A DNA stretch of 63,341 bases from CAZPDM01 sp964585305 (GTDB lineage: Bacteria > Planctomycetota > Uabimicrobiia > Uabimicrobiales > JABWCH01), in assembly GCA_964585305.1 (NCBI GenBank), contig CAZPDM010000015.1, forward strand, positions 1-63,341. Direction: 5' to 3'. The position numbers and the translations under genes were made by a program. The notes beneath the pieces are model-generated. The model was not told where the DNA came from and ran no database searches. It was given only the letters and a program-made list of their open reading frames with translations. Numbering within the stretch: position 1 is the stretch's first letter; the number at the start of each line of letters is the position of its first letter. Of the stretch, positions 36,929-45,885 are shown piece by piece.

Positions 36929-38866
36929 TTATTCTATTGTTGTAGAGATATGAGTCATCGGATTCCATACACGTGGGAATACCATATTAAACCGTGTTCC
37001 ATCTTCACCAGTAAGTCTTTCATCATGGCAAATATAAAGTTTACCTGTGCTGAAATTAATAGATTCATTTCTTGAAATAACAGAGCCATTGAAGGATATT
37101 TCATTTGTTACACCATTTTGTTTCTTTCCATTTTTATAGGTATAACTGCTATTCGCAACATATCCAGCTACAAAATGGTTTGTATATAGAACACCATCAA
37201 TTTGTGGCCAATGTGTAACTTTTGAGGAAGAAGAGGTGGTATTTGTACATGGCCATGGATCATCGGTACTTTCATTCCAATAAGATAAATTCTTAAAAAG
37301 AGTTACACCACTAGGAAGGTTTTCCCAATTTGCTGTAGATAAAGCGTCTTTTAATCCAAAAATTGTCATCATATTGCTACCTGAAATCCCTGGATCGTAC
37401 GCACCATCACCATCAATATCTTCGCCAGTACCAGGAATGGGATTTCCGCTAGGATCATACTCAACTGTCCAAACACCATCTTTTTCGCCTGCATCACCTG
37501 TAGCAGGAATTCTATCTATCCCAACATCTTCTGAGCCTGTGTTATCATTTTTAACGCCATTAATTACTGAAGTATCATCAATGTACTGTTTGGTTTTTGA
37601 TTGCCAAGTAGAATTGCTAATATCTCCAAGTAAAATATTTTCACGAGCAAATAAACCAACTAAATCACATTCTTGCTTATCCCAAAGATCTCTGCGATTT
37701 TCACGAGATGTTTCAGTGTTAAGAGTTGGCCGTAGTTCATTAGGAGGATTAACATAAAGCAAGCGTTGTGGAACATAAACATTTCTTCCAGCGTATATTA
37801 CGCCTTTTCCTTTGATCCATCCGCGAAGAATAACATCCCCACGTACCACAACAGTTCCAGTAACTTCAATAGGTGCTGCTTGCGTGCCTTCGAGATATAA
37901 ATTTTGTTTTGTTTCATTGTCTCCAAGAACGCCATCGCAAATAGTTACACCATTGATTTTAATACTGCCTGCTTTGGAAGGCTCATCTAAACTTTTTGCT
38001 TTTGCTTCATAAAAAGCAAGATTAGTTAGGTTAGGCATAGGCTCTTGTGGGATAGAAGGTTGGGTATTTACGCCTTTTTTCCCTTCATATTTCACTGCTT
38101 GCTTTGAACTTGAGCTAGGACTTCCTGTAATTACATTCCACGCATAAATTCCACCATCATCAGCTTTGCCATTGGCATTGTCATCAAGTCTGTTAATCAA
38201 ATTATTTCCTTCGACTCTTTCAAAACGATCTTTTCCATTGATGACTGGGCCTTGCAAGCTAAAATTTCCATTCGCACGAACATTTCCATAAGTTGTAATA
38301 CTTGAACCATATAGCCAGCCCCAATTATTCACAAAATAAGAGTAATCAAAAACATGCGATACTTGGGTACTCATTTCGTATGTAGAAGTTATGGTAACTT
38401 GATGTTTAGGATTTTTTGCATCTGGGATATATCCTATTGCTACAAGAGAAACATAGCGAACAGATGTTGGCTTATCGCCTGTTATATCCTTACCTTCAGG
38501 AACTTCAAAATCATCTGAAGTTAAACGTCTTACAGTAACTGTATATTCGCCTAATTTTACAGTGCTACCATTATAGGGAGCATAAAAGGCTTCCTCGGTA
38601 AATAAATTTTGATCGGCTAGCTCGTCAATTACAGCCAATGTTAAAACGTTATTAGCAAAATTTGCATTCATGTACTGTACACCGCGAGCTAATCCTGACT
38701 CAGCAATATACATTGCTTTCATCTTGCCAACTTGTTGGGTACTATAACGATAATCGGATGCCGACATATAGATTGCGGAACCTGCAAAAGAAATAATTAC
38801 CATTCCCATAATAATAGATAAAATAAGTGCGCTTCCTTTTTCTTTAGAAAAATTTATATAACCCAT
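36929..38866 (-). CDS. PilX-like giant prepilin with Ca-binding loops (copy 1)
   Basis: 645 residues, paralogue of the gene at 34746. Leader FSKEKGSALILSIIMGMVIIS with the same MKAMYIAESGLARGVQYM signature after it. Calcium-type loops DDNANGKADDGG and EDIDGDGAYDPG sit at matching positions. Shared blocks include VFDYSYFVNNWGWLYGSS, RENRRDLWDKQECDLVG and FNMVFPRVWNP. Differences cluster in the central and C-terminal loops (for example an extra VINGVKNDNTG insert), as expected for surface-exposed variable loops. GAAAGGAA upstream of the ATG, as in the copy. No other pilus gene is in the window. Confidence 0.82.
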   Translation of the reverse strand: MGYINFSKEKGSALILSIIMGMVIISFAGSAIYMSASDYRYSTQQVGKMKAMYIAESGLARGVQYMNANFANNVLTLAVIDELADQNLFTEEAFYAPYNGSTVKLGEYTVTVRRLTSDDFEVPEGKDITGDKPTSVRYVSLVAIGYIPDAKNPKHQVTITSTYEMSTQVSHVFDYSYFVNNWGWLYGSSITTYGNVRANGNFSLQGPVINGKDRFERVEGNNLINRLDDNANGKADDGGIYAWNVITGSPSSSSKQAVKYEGKKGVNTQPSIPQEPMPNLTNLAFYEAKAKSLDEPSKAGSIKINGVTICDGVLGDNETKQNLYLEGTQAAPIEVTGTVVVRGDVILRGWIKGKGVIYAGRNVYVPQRLLYVNPPNELRPTLNTETSRENRRDLWDKQECDLVGLFARENILLGDISNSTWQSKTKQYIDDTSVINGVKNDNTGSEDVGIDRIPATGDAGEKDGVWTVEYDPSGNPIPGTGEDIDGDGAYDPGISGSNMMTIFGLKDALSTANWENLPSGVTLFKNLSYWNESTDDPWPCTNTTSSSSKVTHWPQIDGVLYTNHFVAGYVANSSYTYKNGKKQNGVTNEISFNGSVISRNESINFSTGKLYICHDERLTGEDGTRFNMVFPRVWNPMTHISTTIE

Positions 38867-39151
38867 AAAGGTTCCTTTCTGGACATTGTAGAAATTACCC
38901 CTAATCCATACATTCCTAATTTGCTTTTGTTTGGGAAAACAATAAGTTTTGTAATTAGAAGGTCGGAAAATATTTGTTGCGGCCTTTGATTGTATTCAAT
39001 CAAAGGTTAAGCAACAAAGTATTTTCCATTAAAAATAAATGTTATATATAATTGACCTATTTAAAACTTTCAAAGAAAGAATACAATTATTTTAAATAAA
39101 ACTTTAAAAAAATACAATGGAAAAACAAATATTTTCCTCTTATTTTTTTCC

Positions 39152-39179
39152 TTGACTTTTTTTTTATTATTGCTAAAAT
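39152..39179 (+). promoter_or_regulatory. Promoter of the kinase/HndBC operon, TTGC-extended -10
   Basis: TTGACT (39152-39157), 16-bp spacer, TAAAAT (39174-39179) preceded by ATTGC, the same -10 context as the promoter at 29777-29805. Leader of ~165 bases. Confidence 0.62.
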
Positions 39180-39199
39180 ATTCTCAATTAAGAGTAACC

Positions 39200-39229
39200 G
39201 CAAGTTTTTATTAAACTTGCATTTTCTTT
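39200..39229 (+). terminator. Leader hairpin, possible attenuator
   Basis: GCAAGTTT-TTATT-AAACTTGC followed by ATTTTCTTT, ~15 bases after the predicted transcription start and ~125 bases before the kinase start codon. No leader peptide was identified. Confidence 0.45.
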
Positions 39230-39351
39230 AGGAAAAAAAATATAATTACCTCGCAATTTTTTTAATAGGAAAATTTTATAAATTATTTCCCAAAAAATAA
39301 TTGTGTGATGAAATACTTGCTGTAACTGTACCATATTATTAGAGGACAGAC

Positions 39352-41349
39352 ATGCTTAAAGCGAAATTATTTAAAGGTTTTGCTATTTTAATCATTATGT
39401 TTGGTGTTTTATCAGGTTTTTTTGCAATTCGAATGATTGAAAACAGAATTATTGGAGAAGCTCAACGCCGTGTCCAATTTGATATGAATAGTGCTTTATA
39501 TGTATACCATTCAAAAATGGAAGAAATTGGCACAATTCTACAATTGGCAGCAAATAAGCAAGCCATTTTAGAAGCTGCTGAAAAACAAGATTGGACAAGC
39601 CAAGATATTCGTAAACGCTTAGAAATCATTCGCTCAAAGCTAAAACTTGATTTTCTTAGCGTTATTTCTATAGATAGCCAAGTAGTTTTAAGGACAGCAT
39701 CCTCCAAAATTAGCGATTATAAATCTTCTACAGATCCCTTTTTTGCAGATGTGCTAAGTGGAAAACCTGTTTCCTCAATGAAAGTTTTCTCAAGAGAAGA
39801 ATTATCAAATGAAAATCAAGACTTAGCAGATCAGGCTTTCATTCAGTTGGAAGAAAGCCCACGCGCCAGGTTGAGTAATAAAAAAGTGGAAGATCGTGGA
39901 ATGGTTATGCTTGGAGCAGCTCCTATCATCAAACATAATCAAGTATTAGGTGCAATATACGGAGGAATTTTACTCAATCGTAACTATAACTTTGTTGATT
40001 CCATTAAAGCCGCTATTTATACCAAAAAGACAATTATTAACGAGGAAGGCAACATAAATAATAGCACAGAGACAGATGAAGATACATCAGTCGGAACAGC
40101 AACAATATTTTTGTACGATGTGCGTATTGCTACAACAATTAGTATGGGATATGGAAAACGCGCACTGGGAACAAGAGTTTCAAAAGAAGTTGCTGATTGT
40201 GTTTTAGAAGGAAATGGATCTTGGTTAGGTCGTGCTTTTGTTGTTAATGATTGGTATTTAACAGCTTACCATCCTATTTCAGACTATCAGGGCAAAATTA
40301 TCGGGATGCTTTATGTTGGGCTATTGGAAAAACCTTTTCAATCTATTGGAAATGTTATTCTTACTCGATATATTTGGATTTTGTTAGCAGGTTTAATCAT
40401 GGCCTTAGTTTTTTCTTTTTGGTTTTCTGATAGATTAGCAAGACCTATTCATCGTTTGGAACAGGCTACTAACCAAATGAGACAAGGCTTAAATCCTGGG
40501 CAAATTCCTGTAGATAAAACTACAAAAGAAACACAAAATCTCATTGTTGCTTTTAATGAAATGGCTTTATCCCTTGCAGAGCGTGAAACACATCTTAAAG
40601 AAGCAAATGAAAAATTAGAAGAAATTAATGAATCGTTAAAAGTTACGAATCGTAGCTACATGGAAACATTAGGCTTTGTTTCGCATGAATTAAAAACTCC
40701 TGTTGCAACAATGATGAACTATATTTTCTTACTTAAAGAGAAAAAACTTGGAGATCTTACCGAAAAACAAGATAAAGCGGTAAAAAACCTTGATAATAAT
40801 ATTAAGCATGTTGTAGAGATGATCCGACATTATCTTAATCTATCTCGTATTGAAAATGGAGTATTACAACCAAATAAAACTAAGGTTGCATTAAAACAAG
40901 AAATTCTAAATGCTATCTTGGAAAACTTTGATGCGGATTTTATCAGTCATAAGATAAAACTTGAGAATATGCTTACAGAAGAAATTTCCTTAAATTGCGA
41001 TCTCAATATGATCCGTGAAGTTTTTGAAAATCTTATTAGCAATGCTATCAAGTATGGTCGTGATGAAGGTAGATTGCGCATTACAGCAAAGGTAAACCAA
41101 GATTTTATAGATTTTTCCGTTGCAAATGAAGGGGAGGGGATTCCGCCTGAAAAAATTGGGAGTATTTTTCAAAAATTCTCTCGATTGGAAGAGCAAAAAG
41201 CTGCCCGAAAACAAAAAGGGACTGGTTTGGGGTTATTTATTACCAAACATATTGTAGAAGCTCATGGTGGTACAATTAGTGTAAACTCTACTCCTAACGA
41301 ATGGACGGAATTTTGTTTTTCTTTGCCTTGCTATAAGGAGAAAATTTAA
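39352..41349 (+). CDS. Cache-domain sensor histidine kinase
   Basis: 665 residues. TM1 (residues ~9-28), a ~300-residue external double-Cache type sensor domain with LDFLSVISIDSQVVLRTA and AAPIIKHNQVLGAIYGGILL, TM2 (~342-362), a HAMP linker (RLARPIHRLEQATNQMRQG), a short coiled coil, HisKA with FVSHELKTP (phosphoacceptor His445) and HATPase_c with NLISNAIKYG, ANEGEGIP and GTGLGLFITKHIVEAHGG. First gene of the operon with the flavoprotein subunits and two response regulators; its stop is two bases before the next ATG. Ligand is unknown; small carboxylates are common for Cache domains. Confidence 0.94.
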   Translation: MLKAKLFKGFAILIIMFGVLSGFFAIRMIENRIIGEAQRRVQFDMNSALYVYHSKMEEIGTILQLAANKQAILEAAEKQDWTSQDIRKRLEIIRSKLKLDFLSVISIDSQVVLRTASSKISDYKSSTDPFFADVLSGKPVSSMKVFSREELSNENQDLADQAFIQLEESPRARLSNKKVEDRGMVMLGAAPIIKHNQVLGAIYGGILLNRNYNFVDSIKAAIYTKKTIINEEGNINNSTETDEDTSVGTATIFLYDVRIATTISMGYGKRALGTRVSKEVADCVLEGNGSWLGRAFVVNDWYLTAYHPISDYQGKIIGMLYVGLLEKPFQSIGNVILTRYIWILLAGLIMALVFSFWFSDRLARPIHRLEQATNQMRQGLNPGQIPVDKTTKETQNLIVAFNEMALSLAERETHLKEANEKLEEINESLKVTNRSYMETLGFVSHELKTPVATMMNYIFLLKEKKLGDLTEKQDKAVKNLDNNIKHVVEMIRHYLNLSRIENGVLQPNKTKVALKQEILNAILENFDADFISHKIKLENMLTEEISLNCDLNMIREVFENLISNAIKYGRDEGRLRITAKVNQDFIDFSVANEGEGIPPEKIGSIFQKFSRLEEQKAARKQKGTGLGLFITKHIVEAHGGTISVNSTPNEWTEFCFSLPCYKEKI

Positions 41350-41351
41350 AC

Positions 41352-43517
41352 ATGGCTACGCCAATGGAAAAGCTCTTGGACATGCGTCGCAAGGCTACAT
41401 TTCGCGTGTTTGAACAAAAGTTCAAAGCTCCGGTACGTATTACTGTAGGATCGGCAACTTGTGAGAATTCCGCCGGAGCAGTTGCCGTTTATGAACGTTT
41501 GCAAGAACTGATCAAAAAGAATCCTCAGCTTGATGTTGTTATTGGGCGTGTAGGATGCGCAGGTCGTTGCGATCTTGAGCCTCTTGTAACTGTTGTTGCC
41601 CATCGTCAAATTCCTGTAAAATACACACGTATAACACCAGAAAAGATTGAAAAAATTTTTCAATCTCACATCTTGGAAGGTAAAGTGGTAGAAGAATATA
41701 CCATGAAACGTCAAGATGGACCTATGTCTGCAGAACGTGTTGTAACAGTATGTGGTGGTGCTCGCTGTTTAAAAAATGATTGCCAAAAAATTAAAGACGC
41801 CTTCTTAGAAGGCATTCAAAAATATGGTTTATCGGAAAAAGTAGTTGTTACTCAATCTGCTTGCCAAGGTCTATGCGATGTTGGCCCAGTTGCATTTGTT
41901 CATCCAGATGGAGTAATGTACCAAAAATTAACTCCAGAAATTGTACAACATATTTGCCAAAGCCATCTCAAAAATGGCCGTAGTTTAGGGGAATATGCTT
42001 GGTCGGGAGAACGTCTTGCAAATAGATTTTTCCCATTCTTTGGTGATGTCCATTTCTTTGGAAAACAATTACGTTTAACTTTACGCAATTGTGGTGTTAT
42101 TGATCCAGAAAGTTTAGATGAATATTTAGCTGTTCGTGGATATGAAGCAGTTGCAAAAGTTTTAACTGAAATGACTCCTCAACAAGTTATTGATTCTATT
42201 CTTGAATCCGGATTACGTGGACGTGGCGGCGGTGGATTCCCAACTGGTAAAAAATGGCAATTCGCAGCATCACAAAAAAATGCTGTTAAATATATGGTTT
42301 GCAATGCTGATGAAGGTGACCCTGGCGCATTTATGGATCGCAGTATGATCGAAGGCGATCCACATAGTCTTTTGGAAGGGTTAGCGATTGCTGGGTTTGC
42401 TATTGGTGCTAAACAAGGATTTATCTACATTCGTGCAGAATATCCTTTGGCCGTTTCCCGTTTGGAAAAAGCTATTTTACAAGCACGTGAAATTGGACTT
42501 CTTGGTAAAAATATTCTGGGTAGCGGTATTGATTTTGATATTGAAGTTCGTTTGGGTGCTGGTGCTTTTGTGTGTGGAGAAGAGACTGCTCTTATCCATT
42601 CTATCGAAGGCAGCCGAGGAATGCCAAGTCCAAGACCTCCCTATCCAGCAATATCTGGTCTTTGGGGCAAACCAACTGTTATCAATAATGTAGAAACTTT
42701 ATATAATGTTCCTGTTATTATTTTGGATGGTGCCAAATGGTTCCGTTCCATTGGAACTGAAAATAGCAAAGGGACTAAAGTATTTGCATTGGCTGGAAAA
42801 GTAAAAAATACTGGGCTAGTAGAAGTTCCTATGGGAACAACTTTACGAGAAGCCGTCTATGATGTAGGCGGTGGAATTAAAGATGGCAAAGGATTTAAAG
42901 CTGTACAAACTGGCGGGCCAGCAGGCGGTTGTTTGACAGAAGCAAATTTAAATACGCCTATCGATTATGATTCTCTTGCAGCAGCAGGAAGTATCATGGG
43001 TAGCGGCGGTATGATTATTATCGACTCAGATAATTGCATGGTAGATATTGCAAAATTCTTCCTGGATTTCACTCAAAGTGAATCTTGTGGAAAATGCACG
43101 CCTTGTCGTGAAGGTACTCGTATTATGTTGGAAATCTTGAAAAAGATCACCGAAGGTAAAGGCGAGCCAGAAGATTTGGTTAAACTTGAAGAACTTGCAA
43201 AAACTATCAAAAATTCTTCGCTTTGCGGACTTGGTCAATGCGCACCAAATCCAGTTCTTAGTACCATGCGCTATTTCCGTAGTGAATATGAAGCCCATAT
43301 TTACGAAAAGAAATGTCCTGCGGGTGTATGTACTGCATTACTTAAATTTACAATCAACCCAGAAAAATGCGTGGGATGTACAGTTTGCAGTAGAAAATGC
43401 CCAGTAAATTGCATCCAAGGTTCTCCTAAAAAAGTTCATGTCATTGATCAAAAACAATGCGTCAAATGCGGCACTTGCTTAAACGTTTGTAAGTTTGGTG
43501 CTGTAGTTCGCAGTTAA
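41352..43517 (+). CDS. NuoF-like NAD(P)H/FMN subunit with two N-terminal thioredoxin-like domains (HndB-HndC type fusion)
   Basis: 721 residues. Domain 1 (~25-110): HndB-type [2Fe-2S] thioredoxin fold, Cys37, Cys69, Cys73. Domain 2 (~125-215): the thioredoxin-like domain normal at the start of HydB/HndC, Cys134, Cys139, Cys171, Cys175. Then the NuoF core: NADH loop GLRGRGGGGFPTGKKW (287-302), FMN-site CNADEGDPGAFMDR, GAGAFVCGEETALI, a SLBB region and the [4Fe-4S] motif SCGKCTPCREGT with the later Cys in SLCGLGQCAPNP. The C-terminus has two ferredoxin clusters (CVGCTVCSRKCP, CVKCGTCLNVCK). Such subunits oxidise or reduce NAD(P)H and, in bifurcating complexes, join ferredoxin and pyridine nucleotide electrons. 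In Desulfovibrio, HndB and HndC are separate proteins. Confidence 0.93.
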   Translation: MATPMEKLLDMRRKATFRVFEQKFKAPVRITVGSATCENSAGAVAVYERLQELIKKNPQLDVVIGRVGCAGRCDLEPLVTVVAHRQIPVKYTRITPEKIEKIFQSHILEGKVVEEYTMKRQDGPMSAERVVTVCGGARCLKNDCQKIKDAFLEGIQKYGLSEKVVVTQSACQGLCDVGPVAFVHPDGVMYQKLTPEIVQHICQSHLKNGRSLGEYAWSGERLANRFFPFFGDVHFFGKQLRLTLRNCGVIDPESLDEYLAVRGYEAVAKVLTEMTPQQVIDSILESGLRGRGGGGFPTGKKWQFAASQKNAVKYMVCNADEGDPGAFMDRSMIEGDPHSLLEGLAIAGFAIGAKQGFIYIRAEYPLAVSRLEKAILQAREIGLLGKNILGSGIDFDIEVRLGAGAFVCGEETALIHSIEGSRGMPSPRPPYPAISGLWGKPTVINNVETLYNVPVIILDGAKWFRSIGTENSKGTKVFALAGKVKNTGLVEVPMGTTLREAVYDVGGGIKDGKGFKAVQTGGPAGGCLTEANLNTPIDYDSLAAAGSIMGSGGMIIIDSDNCMVDIAKFFLDFTQSESCGKCTPCREGTRIMLEILKKITEGKGEPEDLVKLEELAKTIKNSSLCGLGQCAPNPVLSTMRYFRSEYEAHIYEKKCPAGVCTALLKFTINPEKCVGCTVCSRKCPVNCIQGSPKKVHVIDQKQCVKCGTCLNVCKFGAVVRS

Positions 43518-43536
43518 TTTCGCAAAGAGGGATGTT

Positions 43537-44058
43537 ATGGATAATTCCAACAACCAAACTTGCGCTTGCTCCTGCAGTTGCAAAGAAATATTTCCAAAAG
43601 AAATCCTTGATTATATTAAAGAATGCTGCCAAAAACCACATTCTGAAAGCTTTTTAATTCCAGTTCTCAATAAAATACAAAATCACTTTGGTTATCTTAC
43701 TCCAGAATATTTGGAAGAGGTTTCCCGTTTGATGCGTATTCCATCCGCAAAAATTAGTGGCGTTGCGACATTCTACCATTTATTTACATTTGTTCCACGT
43801 GGAAAACATCGCGTTTCTGTTTGCATGGGAACAGCTTGTTATGTAAAAGGTGCACCACGTGTTCTTGAACGTTTGGAAAGCCTTCTTAAAATTAAAGAAG
43901 GCCAAGTAACTCCAGACAGAGAATTTTCTATTGAAATTGCTCGATGCGTTGGGGCTTGTGCTTTAGCACCAGTGGTTACGGTAAATGACCGTGTATATAG
44001 CGATGTTAAACCAGATCAAGTAGAAAAAATTTTACAAGATCATGGTTTCAAAAAGTAG
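43537..44058 (+). CDS. NuoE/HndA-like [2Fe-2S] subunit
   Basis: 173 residues. A Cys-rich N-terminal tag (TCACSCSCKE) precedes the usual helical bundle and a thioredoxin-like domain with the four [2Fe-2S] ligands Cys96, Cys101 (CMGTACYVKGA), Cys137 and Cys141 (RCVGACALAPVV). It passes electrons next to the NuoF-like flavin subunit. The extra N-terminal cysteines (9, 11, 13, 15) are not part of the standard fold. AGAGGGA lies before the ATG; spacing to the previous gene is 19 bases, so it belongs to the same operon. Confidence 0.93.
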   Translation: MDNSNNQTCACSCSCKEIFPKEILDYIKECCQKPHSESFLIPVLNKIQNHFGYLTPEYLEEVSRLMRIPSAKISGVATFYHLFTFVPRGKHRVSVCMGTACYVKGAPRVLERLESLLKIKEGQVTPDREFSIEIARCVGACALAPVVTVNDRVYSDVKPDQVEKILQDHGFKK

Positions 44059-44086
44059 CAATTAACTTTTAGGGAGGCCGTAAGCC

Positions 44087-44494
44087 ATGTTAAATAAGAA
44101 CAAAATTGTATTGGTAGATGATGATGTCGCATTTGTTGAATCTAACAAAGACTTATTGGAAGCCTACAATTACGAAGTTTATACCGCATATAATGGTGAG
44201 GCTGGATTAGAACTCGCCAAGCAAGAGCGGCCATATCTAATGGTTCTTGATGTAATGATGGCTGGCCGCCCTGAAGGGTTTGAAATTGCTCGAAAGATTC
44301 CAAAGACTCCAGAGCTTCAAGGAATGAAAGTATTGTTGGTTACGGGTTTTGCTAAAAGCATGAATCGCAAACTTTCGCCTGATGAAGAATGGCTTCCAGT
44401 AACTCGTATTTTGGAAAAGCCAATCGATCCATCTCGACTTATTGCAGAAATCCAAAAATTAATAGAAACCGATAATAGTAATAATAATCAATAA
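44087..44494 (+). CDS. Single-domain response regulator
   Basis: 135 residues forming one receiver domain: acidic pocket Asp11-Asp13, phosphoacceptor Asp55 (LMVLDVMMAG), Thr86 and Lys111 (LEKP). There is no output domain. An 18-residue insertion between strand 4 and the Lys loop (GFAKSMNRKLSPDEEWLPV) is shared with the next gene. AGGGAGG lies upstream. Likely partner of the kinase at 39352, four genes upstream in the same operon. Confidence 0.93.
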   Translation: MLNKNKIVLVDDDVAFVESNKDLLEAYNYEVYTAYNGEAGLELAKQERPYLMVLDVMMAGRPEGFEIARKIPKTPELQGMKVLLVTGFAKSMNRKLSPDEEWLPVTRILEKPIDPSRLIAEIQKLIETDNSNNNQ

Positions 44495-44548
44495 TTAAAA
44501 TTATAATAATTTTCCCCTGGAGTTTTTGAATTCATTAGAAAGGTTTTT

Positions 44549-44953
44549 ATGACAGAAATAAAGAAAAAAATCCTTTTGGTAGATGATGATGTTGAATTTG
44601 TAGAATCTAATAAAGAAATTTTAGAAGCCGAAGGATATGATGTTGTAGTTGCCTACAATGGCACAGAAGGTATTGAAAAAGCTACCAAAGAAAAACCTGA
44701 TCTTATGATTTTGGATGTAATGATGGCTACTAAAACCGAAGGGTTCGAAGTAAGCCGTAAAGTTTCACAAAATGAAGAGTTGAAAAAAATTCCGATTATT
44801 CTTGTAACCGGTATTCGTAAAGAAATGAATCTTCCTTTTGGGTTTGAACCAGATTCTACATGGTTACCAGTTGATAGTATTATGGAAAAACCTATTGATC
44901 CTAAACGATTTTTAGAAACTGTTAAAAAAAGACTATCAAAGAAACCAGAGTAG
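44549..44953 (+). CDS. Single-domain response regulator (paralogue)
   Basis: 134 residues, close paralogue of the preceding gene: Asp12-Asp14, phosphoacceptor Asp56 (LMILDVMMAT), Thr in LVTGIRKEMN and Lys in MEKPIDPKR. The same DSTWLPVDSI-type insertion precedes the Lys. No output domain. A perfect 17-bp palindromic terminator follows, closing the kinase operon. Confidence 0.93.
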   Translation: MTEIKKKILLVDDDVEFVESNKEILEAEGYDVVVAYNGTEGIEKATKEKPDLMILDVMMATKTEGFEVSRKVSQNEELKKIPIILVTGIRKEMNLPFGFEPDSTWLPVDSIMEKPIDPKRFLETVKKRLSKKPE

Positions 44954-44972
44954 CTTAAAGAAAAAAATAGAA

Positions 44973-45020
44973 AAAATTGGACGCAAAATATTTTGCGTCC
45001 AATTTTATAATTTTTTTTAA
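44973..45020 (+). terminator. Strong intrinsic terminator closing the kinase operon
   Basis: A perfect palindrome, AAAATTGGACGCAAAAT / ATTTTGCGTCCAATTTT (44973-45006), followed by ATAATTTTTTTT. Confidence 0.9.
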
Positions 45021-45078
45021 CTATTTTTTAACTATTTGAATTTTTGGAAAATATTCTTTATGATTGGGACAAAAGATT

Positions 45079-45885
45079 ATGCCTAGTATGCAACAGATTT
45101 CGAATTGGATTTCTCAACAAACCACAATTATTCAAAAAAATATTGATGACTCTCCATCATTATCATTAAAATATTCTCCCTCTCATAAAGCAATTTTGAC
45201 TCTCGTTATTTCTACTGTCATGCTTTGGGGAATAAATTTTGTAGCATCTAATCCTGAAGTTCAATATTCTGTAACCAAACTTTGGATAAGTTATGTAGGA
45301 ACAACAAAATTTGGAAAAAGTTTGACACCTTTAATAAAATATATTTTTTGGGCTTGTACATGTTTTTTATTTTATTTTCTTATTCCTGCTTTAACTTGTC
45401 GATTTTTATTTCGTGAGTCATTAAAAAATTTTGGTTTTTCCCTGAAAAATCTTCATTTACAACTTTATTTGTTATTATATTTTCTACTTTTTTGGGGTTT
45501 GCTTGCGTGTTCTTATACAGATTCCTTTAAAACTTCCTATCCCATGTATCGCTATCCTCAAAAATGGGTTGATTTATTTATTTGGGAAATCTTTTATTTA
45601 TTACAGTTTGTTGCTCTTGAATTTTTCTTTCGCGGTTTTATGCTTCATGGAATAAAAGCAAAATTTGGAATACTATCTATTTTTGTATGCCTTGCGCCAT
45701 ATATGATGATTCATTTTCATAAACCTGCCCTTGAAGCATTTGCTTCCATTTTTGCTGGATTTATTTTAGGAATTTTATCTCTTCGAACAAATACAATTTT
45801 TGGAGGAATCTTGCTCCACTATCTGGTTGCATTAAGCATGGACATTCTTTGTCTATGGCAAAAAGGTTGGCTATCTTATGGCTAA
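45079..45885 (+). CDS. CPBP-type (CAAX protease-like) intramembrane protein
   Basis: 268 residues from the ATG at 45079, preferred over the TTG at 45064; GGGA lies 9-12 bases upstream. About seven transmembrane segments. The ALEFFFRGFMLHGI stretch corresponds to motif 1 (EExxxR; here only one Glu with the Arg), MMIHFHKPALEAFASIFAG to motif 2 and GGILLHYLVALSMD to motif 3. Members are intramembrane glutamic proteases or protease-like immunity/maturation factors. The missing first Glu may reduce or alter activity. It overlaps lnt by 8 bp, so it may be coupled to lipoprotein maturation. Confidence 0.85.
   Translation: MPSMQQISNWISQQTTIIQKNIDDSPSLSLKYSPSHKAILTLVISTVMLWGINFVASNPEVQYSVTKLWISYVGTTKFGKSLTPLIKYIFWACTCFLFYFLIPALTCRFLFRESLKNFGFSLKNLHLQLYLLLYFLLFWGLLACSYTDSFKTSYPMYRYPQKWVDLFIWEIFYLLQFVALEFFFRGFMLHGIKAKFGILSIFVCLAPYMMIHFHKPALEAFASIFAGFILGILSLRTNTIFGGILLHYLVALSMDILCLWQKGWLSYG

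Larger units (their letters stand above)
38867..39351. other. 485-base intergenic region: nested hairpin, promoter and attenuator-like hairpin
   Basis: No coding sequence seen. 38965-39027 forms one nested stem: GGAAAATA/TATTTTCC, TGTTGC/GCAACA and CCTTTGATTG/CAATCAAAGG with a TATT loop. A plus-strand promoter follows at 39152-39179 and an 8-bp hairpin with T-rich tail at 39200-39229. 39230-39351 is A/T-rich leader without other clear signals. Confidence 0.7.
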
